DNA of 64,000 nt from Exiguobacterium sp. Helios. GTDB lineage: Bacteria > Bacillota > Bacilli > Exiguobacteriales > Exiguobacteriaceae. Positions 60,987 through 64,000 of the stretch are shown piece by piece. The notes beneath the pieces are model-generated. The model worked only from the letters and a program-made list of their open reading frames with translations, had not been told where the DNA came from and did not search any database. Positions within the stretch are counted from its first letter, which is position 1. Every line of letters begins with the position of its first letter. The translations under genes were made by a program, and so were the position numbers. The stretch is from assembly GCF_014524545.1 (NCBI RefSeq), contig NZ_CP053557.1, positions 1,327,501 through 1,391,500 on the forward strand, given 5' to 3'.

Positions 60987-61469
60987 ATGATTTGGGTATC
61001 AACAGGGGTTGCGCTCGTCATGGGTTTACTGATCAGCTTCATTCGTGTCAAAGCTTCGGCTAAACCGACGAACGCTAAAAAAATCTTAATCCCGCCCTTC
61101 GCCATGTCGACCGGGATGCTGCAGTTTTTATATCCGGCATCACGTCTGACCTGGACGGAAGTGGCAGAAGCGTTATTGATCGGGATGATCTTCAGTATTT
61201 TTTTGATCAAGACGTCTAATTTTTACGAAGCCGAAGGACAAATTTATTTGCAACGGTCGAAAGCCTTTTTCATCGTCCTGTTCGGGATTCTGATTGTCCG
61301 GACCGTCGCGAAGTTTGTCATCGGCGGGCAAATTGATATTTTTGAGACGGGCGGAATTTTTTATCTCGTCGCCTTTGGGATGATTGTGCCTTGGCGGATT
61401 GCGATGTACCTGAAGTATAAGCAGGTTAAGTCGGGAATCGTTCCGGTCAAACATTTACCGCAAAACTAA
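60987..61469 (+). CDS. ccdC: CcdC family membrane protein (YneJ)
   Basis: A 160-residue membrane protein with about four or five spans. ANAKKILIPPFAMSTGMLQFLYP (with TNAKK here), LIGMIFSIFLIKTSNFYEAEGQIYLQRSKAFFIVLFGILIVRTVAKF and GGIFYLVAFGMIVPWRIAMY are the family signature (DUF1453). CcdC lies with CcdA in Bacillales; its role in cytochrome c maturation is not essential in B. subtilis. RBS AAGGAAGTGATGGG. Confidence 0.9.
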   Translation: MIWVSTGVALVMGLLISFIRVKASAKPTNAKKILIPPFAMSTGMLQFLYPASRLTWTEVAEALLIGMIFSIFLIKTSNFYEAEGQIYLQRSKAFFIVLFGILIVRTVAKFVIGGQIDIFETGGIFYLVAFGMIVPWRIAMYLKYKQVKSGIVPVKHLPQN

Positions 61470-61506
61470 AAGGAAGGATTCTCGCGAGAGAGTCCTTCCT
61501 TTTAGT
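61465..61506. terminator. Bidirectional terminator between ccdC and yneK
   Basis: ACTAAAAGGAAGGA pairs with TCCTTCCTTTTAGT around CTCGCGAGAG; both gene ends lie inside the stem. Confidence 0.88.
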
Positions 61507-61927
61507 TTTGGAAATAAAGTTCGTAATCCCGCCAATCGATGGCGTGTTCGCGTAAGGCTTTTTTCAAGAATTTATGATCCCGTTTCGGTGTCGCAGAAAT
61601 ATAGCCTTTGACGACCAGTTCGGACGTCATTACAGATGCGCGTTCTTCCAGTGCGAACTGACCGATCCGTCCCGCGATCTTTCGGCGTGCCACATCCCGA
61701 AAAGCAGCCGGAACAGGCATAACCAGTGCATTTAATAAATCAAGTGTTTCATCCGTCCATAAATGGCGGGTCTGATCGATGTATTCATCTTCCCAGTCCA
61801 TCATCGATTTGCCGTCTTCTTTCGGAAGTTTCTTTAGGAACTTCCGAAACATGAAGAAACCGCCAATCGCCATCAATGTGATCATGATAAAGCCCCAGAG
61901 CAAAATTCCATTCATGAACCATGCCAT
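61502..61927 (-). CDS. yneK: DUF2621 family protein (YneK-like)
   Basis: A 141-residue protein with one N-terminal membrane segment (about residues 8-28) and a cytoplasmic helical domain (EDGKSMMDWEDEYIDQTRHLWTDETLDLLNALVMPVPAAFRDVARRKIAGRIGQFALEE). The later KRDHKFLKKALREHAIDWRDYELYFQN is close to B. subtilis YneK, which lies next to ccdC there too. Function unknown. RBS AAAGGGGGAT. Confidence 0.85.
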   Translation of the reverse strand: MAWFMNGILLWGFIMITLMAIGGFFMFRKFLKKLPKEDGKSMMDWEDEYIDQTRHLWTDETLDLLNALVMPVPAAFRDVARRKIAGRIGQFALEERASVMTSELVVKGYISATPKRDHKFLKKALREHAIDWRDYELYFQN

Positions 61928-62019
61928 CCGTGACTCATCCCCCTTTCAACATCACTTATACATTAGCATAATTTTTTTTGTCATGCTATGATAAATGACG
62001 GAGAAAGTGAGGCGGAACG

Positions 62020-62343
62020 ATGTTACAACCTTATGTACAATTGGATGAGTCCGGACGACCTCAAAAAGGTCTGTTGCCGGAGACAGCGGACGGTCGTGTC
62101 GTCGAATTTTATTACGATACGAACGGAACGGACATCACGGTCGTATTCGTGACGATTCCGGTTCAGGATACGAGCCGGAAGCGGGCGTTCACGGTCGGAA
62201 AAACGTTTAAGACGATTTCGACGCTCGAGGACTTTACATTGGTACGATACGACTTGACGGACCATAAAATCCTCGCGACACTCGAGATGTTTGCCGATGG
62301 ATCGAAGCGTCAAATTGATGCTTCGAGATTGCTCGACTATTAA
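62020..62343 (+). CDS. Uncharacterized 107-residue protein
   Basis: A small soluble protein with alternating beta-type sequence (VVEFYYDTNGTDITVVFVTIPVQ, then FTLVRYDLTDHKILATLEMFADGSKRQIDASRLLDY). No membrane segment, signal peptide or known motif. The start has GAGGCGGAA at normal spacing and the gene ends with its own terminator, so it is real, but I do not recognise the family. Confidence 0.6.
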   Translation: MLQPYVQLDESGRPQKGLLPETADGRVVEFYYDTNGTDITVVFVTIPVQDTSRKRAFTVGKTFKTISTLEDFTLVRYDLTDHKILATLEMFADGSKRQIDASRLLDY

Positions 62344-62345
62344 AG

Positions 62346-62384
62346 AAGGAGGAGACGCGGATCGCCGCGACTCCTCCCTTTTTT
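62346..62384. terminator. Terminator between convergent genes
   Basis: GGAGGAGACGCGG pairs with CCGCGACTCCTCC (one mismatch), followed by six T. Confidence 0.88.
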
Positions 62385-63684
62385 AATGTTGAATCGAAAT
62401 CATGTCGTCTTCCATCGAGACCTTCCCGCCGATCGGGAAGGTGAAGAGCGGCATCGTATGACCGAAGTCTGCTCCGGAGATGACCGGAATCGATGAGAGA
62501 GCAGGGTACAGGCTGACCAGATAACGCAGGTGTTCATCTGTCATCTGAGTTGCGAGCTGAAAACGACCAAAGACGATTCCTCGAATTTGATCTGCCCCGG
62601 GCTGTGCCATCAAAGAAGTAAAATCACGGGCAAATGTCGCCGGATGGACTTCGTAATCATCTTCAAGGAACAGGATACTGTCACGTAAGTCCGGGAAGTA
62701 CGATGTACCTTGTAACAGATTTAACGTACAGAGGTTTCCGCCAAGCAGACGTCCTGTCGCAGAACCGGACGACAGGACGACAGGTCCCGGATTCGAAAGC
62801 GTTACATTTTTTCCTTCGTACTGATCATGCCAATTGACACTCGGCTCAATCAGCGTCGTTCCGCTTTCGAATAAAACCTTCACGAACGACTGTAACGTAT
62901 AGGCATCGCGGGAGGCGAGTGCGCGTAACATCGGTCCGGAATAGGTAACGAGTCCGCTTTGCGTCAGGAGTGCCTGACTAAGCGCCGTAATGTCGGAAAA
63001 ACCGCAGAGAATCTTTGGATTGTTCCGGATTAAATCGTAGTCCAGCCCGTCCAGCAATTCATTGGAACTAAATCCACCGCGGACACATAAAATCGCATCA
63101 ATCGATGGATCGGCGAACGCGGTGTGGAGATCGTCCAGGCGGCATGCAGGATCACTCGAACCAAACGGATTCAAGGCCCGGGCATGTTGACTGATCGAAA
63201 CCCGTAAGCCAAACGATTCCAAAACCGTAATTGCCTGATCGAGGATATTTGACTCGACTGTCGCGAGACTTGAGGCCGGTGCGAGCAAACGAACGTGGGA
63301 ACCGTTCGTCAGCCGTTTCGGGACGATAACGGGAATTTGCTGTTCAATGCATTCAATCCGGTTACCGAACGGGTCATTTGTAAACAAACGTCGGCGTGGT
63401 GCCAGGCGGTCATCAAACTGAACAGGGTATCCGTCAGTCTGTAACCGGTTTGCCAAGTCATCCAGATGCGAAAAGGTCAGACCCGGATGCGCTTTTGTGG
63501 CAGGATGAAACGGCTCTTCGATACCGAGGTGAAGCAAGGCAGCGTGCGATTCAAACCAGACACCACCGCTTGCTTTGACACCGGACGGTTTGTCAACTTC
63601 CTTCATATGTAAAAGCCCGGCATAAAAAGCCCGAGCCTGTTCTTCCGAGTTTCTTGGGGCAGCTAACTGTACATGATCTAACAT
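62383..63684 (-). CDS. Fusion: VOC (glyoxalase-like) domain plus S66 LD-carboxypeptidase/MccF-like domain
   Basis: A 433-residue two-domain protein. Residues 1-120 form a vicinal-oxygen-chelate domain (MLDHVQLAAPRNSEEQARAFYAGLLHMKEV at the start, FTNDPFGNRIECIE at the end), as in glyoxalase or bleomycin/fosfomycin-resistance proteins. Residues about 130-433 are a complete S66 serine peptidase: GSHVRLLAPASSL, the nucleophile Ser in CGFSDITAL, LCVRGGFSSNELLDGLDYDLIRNNPKILCG, and the C-terminal His in SGADFGHTMPLFTFPIGG. S66 enzymes cut the L-D bond of wall tetrapeptides or inactivate microcin C-like compounds. ATG 63684 follows GAGAGGACG; 63702 is possible. The upstream partial gene ends 23 bp before it. 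Confidence 0.88.
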   Translation of the reverse strand: MLDHVQLAAPRNSEEQARAFYAGLLHMKEVDKPSGVKASGGVWFESHAALLHLGIEEPFHPATKAHPGLTFSHLDDLANRLQTDGYPVQFDDRLAPRRRLFTNDPFGNRIECIEQQIPVIVPKRLTNGSHVRLLAPASSLATVESNILDQAITVLESFGLRVSISQHARALNPFGSSDPACRLDDLHTAFADPSIDAILCVRGGFSSNELLDGLDYDLIRNNPKILCGFSDITALSQALLTQSGLVTYSGPMLRALASRDAYTLQSFVKVLFESGTTLIEPSVNWHDQYEGKNVTLSNPGPVVLSSGSATGRLLGGNLCTLNLLQGTSYFPDLRDSILFLEDDYEVHPATFARDFTSLMAQPGADQIRGIVFGRFQLATQMTDEHLRYLVSLYPALSSIPVISGADFGHTMPLFTFPIGGKVSMEDDMISIQH

Positions 63685-63707
63685 TCTGACACGTCCTCTC
63701 AAGAAAA

Positions 63708-64000
63708 TTAAACGATGAATTCTGTGACCCGTTTGAGTTCCCGTTCGACGAAATTCAAATAAAAATGTCCGTCAATCCGTCGATCCAGTTCCTGGGCGAC
63801 TTCGTAAATATTGGAGCGCAGTACTCCGAGATAGGCAACTTCGGCATGACGCGCAGCACGGTAGGACGCTGCATAGTGGGCGAGCAGGAATTGCAGGTAA
63901 CCACGGTCCGTCAATAATGGAATCAACTGTTTTTTCTCTTCCATCGACCAGACGTACTTGTCGTCGTAATACATTGCGGCATAGAGGTGGTACGGTTCAT
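63708..64000 (-). CDS. Uncharacterized protein, 5' end outside the window
   Basis: The C-terminal 97 residues of a gene that enters from the right edge: the frame continues upstream of the ATG at 63974 as EPYHLYAAMYYDDKYVW without a stop, so the true start is beyond 64000. The sequence is acidic and aromatic, with MYYDDKYVWSMEEKKQLIPLLTDRGYLQFLLAHYAASYRAARHAEVAYLGVLRS and the end NFVERELKRVTEFIV. No family recognised. It lies 23 bp before the VOC-S66 fusion gene on the same strand, so the two are probably co-transcribed. Confidence 0.6.
   Translation of the reverse strand, partial: EPYHLYAAMYYDDKYVWSMEEKKQLIPLLTDRGYLQFLLAHYAASYRAARHAEVAYLGVLRSNIYEVAQELDRRIDGHFYLNFVERELKRVTEFIV

Overview
The window looks like a chromosomal segment of a Bacillales bacterium, most consistent with Exiguobacterium (an inference; no rRNA is present). 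The gene order around miaA-hfq-hflX-ynbB-glnR-glnA, lexA/yneA-yneB-ynzC-tkt-yneF and ccdA-ccdC-yneK follows Bacillus subtilis. Shine-Dalgarno sites are strong, GTG and TTG starts are common, and intrinsic terminators are plentiful. Coding DNA is close to 50% G+C by eye. The window also carries genes B. subtilis 168 lacks: an anaerobic NrdD/NrdG ribonucleotide reductase, phenylalanine 4-hydroxylase and the DhaKLM dihydroxyacetone kinase. I see no rRNA, tRNA, insertion sequence, prophage or CRISPR array.

Layout. 1-8 kb: cidAB holin/antiholin pair, a TmrB-like P-loop protein, an orphan multidomain histidine kinase, nrdDG, and a DHA2-family exporter divergent from a long TetR regulator with a palindrome between them. 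9-16.5 kb: a SulP transporter, a fumarylacetoacetase-family enzyme, the fruR-fruK-fruA fructose operon behind a promoter with a cre-like site, and an aromatic-acid-exporter-type membrane protein. 16.5-19 kb: a T-box leader whose specifier reads best as UAC (Tyr), then phenylalanine hydroxylase and a MazG-like protein. 19-35 kb: an alkyltransferase-like protein, CDF transporter, FMN-binding stress protein, luciferase-like monooxygenase, an MFS exporter divergent from an XRE-TPR regulator with two palindromes, an SH3/NlpC-P60 wall hydrolase, an ABC exporter, a lone siderophore-type N-hydroxylase, HtrA, and an ABC-2 transporter.

35-43 kb: a strong candidate for a new small RNA (minus strand, about 130 nt, TTGACA-17-TATGAT promoter, bidirectional terminator) divergent from a 30-codon membrane-peptide gene. 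Then miaA, hfq, a tyrosine-recombinase-like gene with an eroded active site, hflX, ynbB, and glnRA with a GlnR box. An AT-rich, probably imported gene follows glnA and encodes a solitary nuclease-like protein. 43-50 kb: a mono-cluster ferredoxin and GNAT pair, azlCD, dhaKLM, and the convergent glpFK behind a cre-like site. 50-64 kb: the SOS regulon genes lexA and yneA-yneB with three SOS boxes, tkt, a heterodimeric BmrC/BmrD-like exporter, a 3D-domain wall protein, a Spo0E-like phosphatase, ccdA-ccdC, yneK, and a fusion of a glyoxalase-like VOC domain to an S66 LD-carboxypeptidase. A gene cut by the window edge ends the segment.

Together the genes cover mixed aerobic/anaerobic growth, PTS sugar and glycerol/dihydroxyacetone use under catabolite control, aromatic amino-acid and nitrogen control by RNA and GlnR, drug and metabolite export, DNA damage response, and wall turnover. 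The best leads for undescribed biology are the small RNA/small protein cassette at 35.1-35.5 kb, the AT-rich nuclease-like gene at 42.5 kb, and a terminator-like hairpin that swallows the ribosome-binding site of the N-hydroxylase gene at 30.5 kb.
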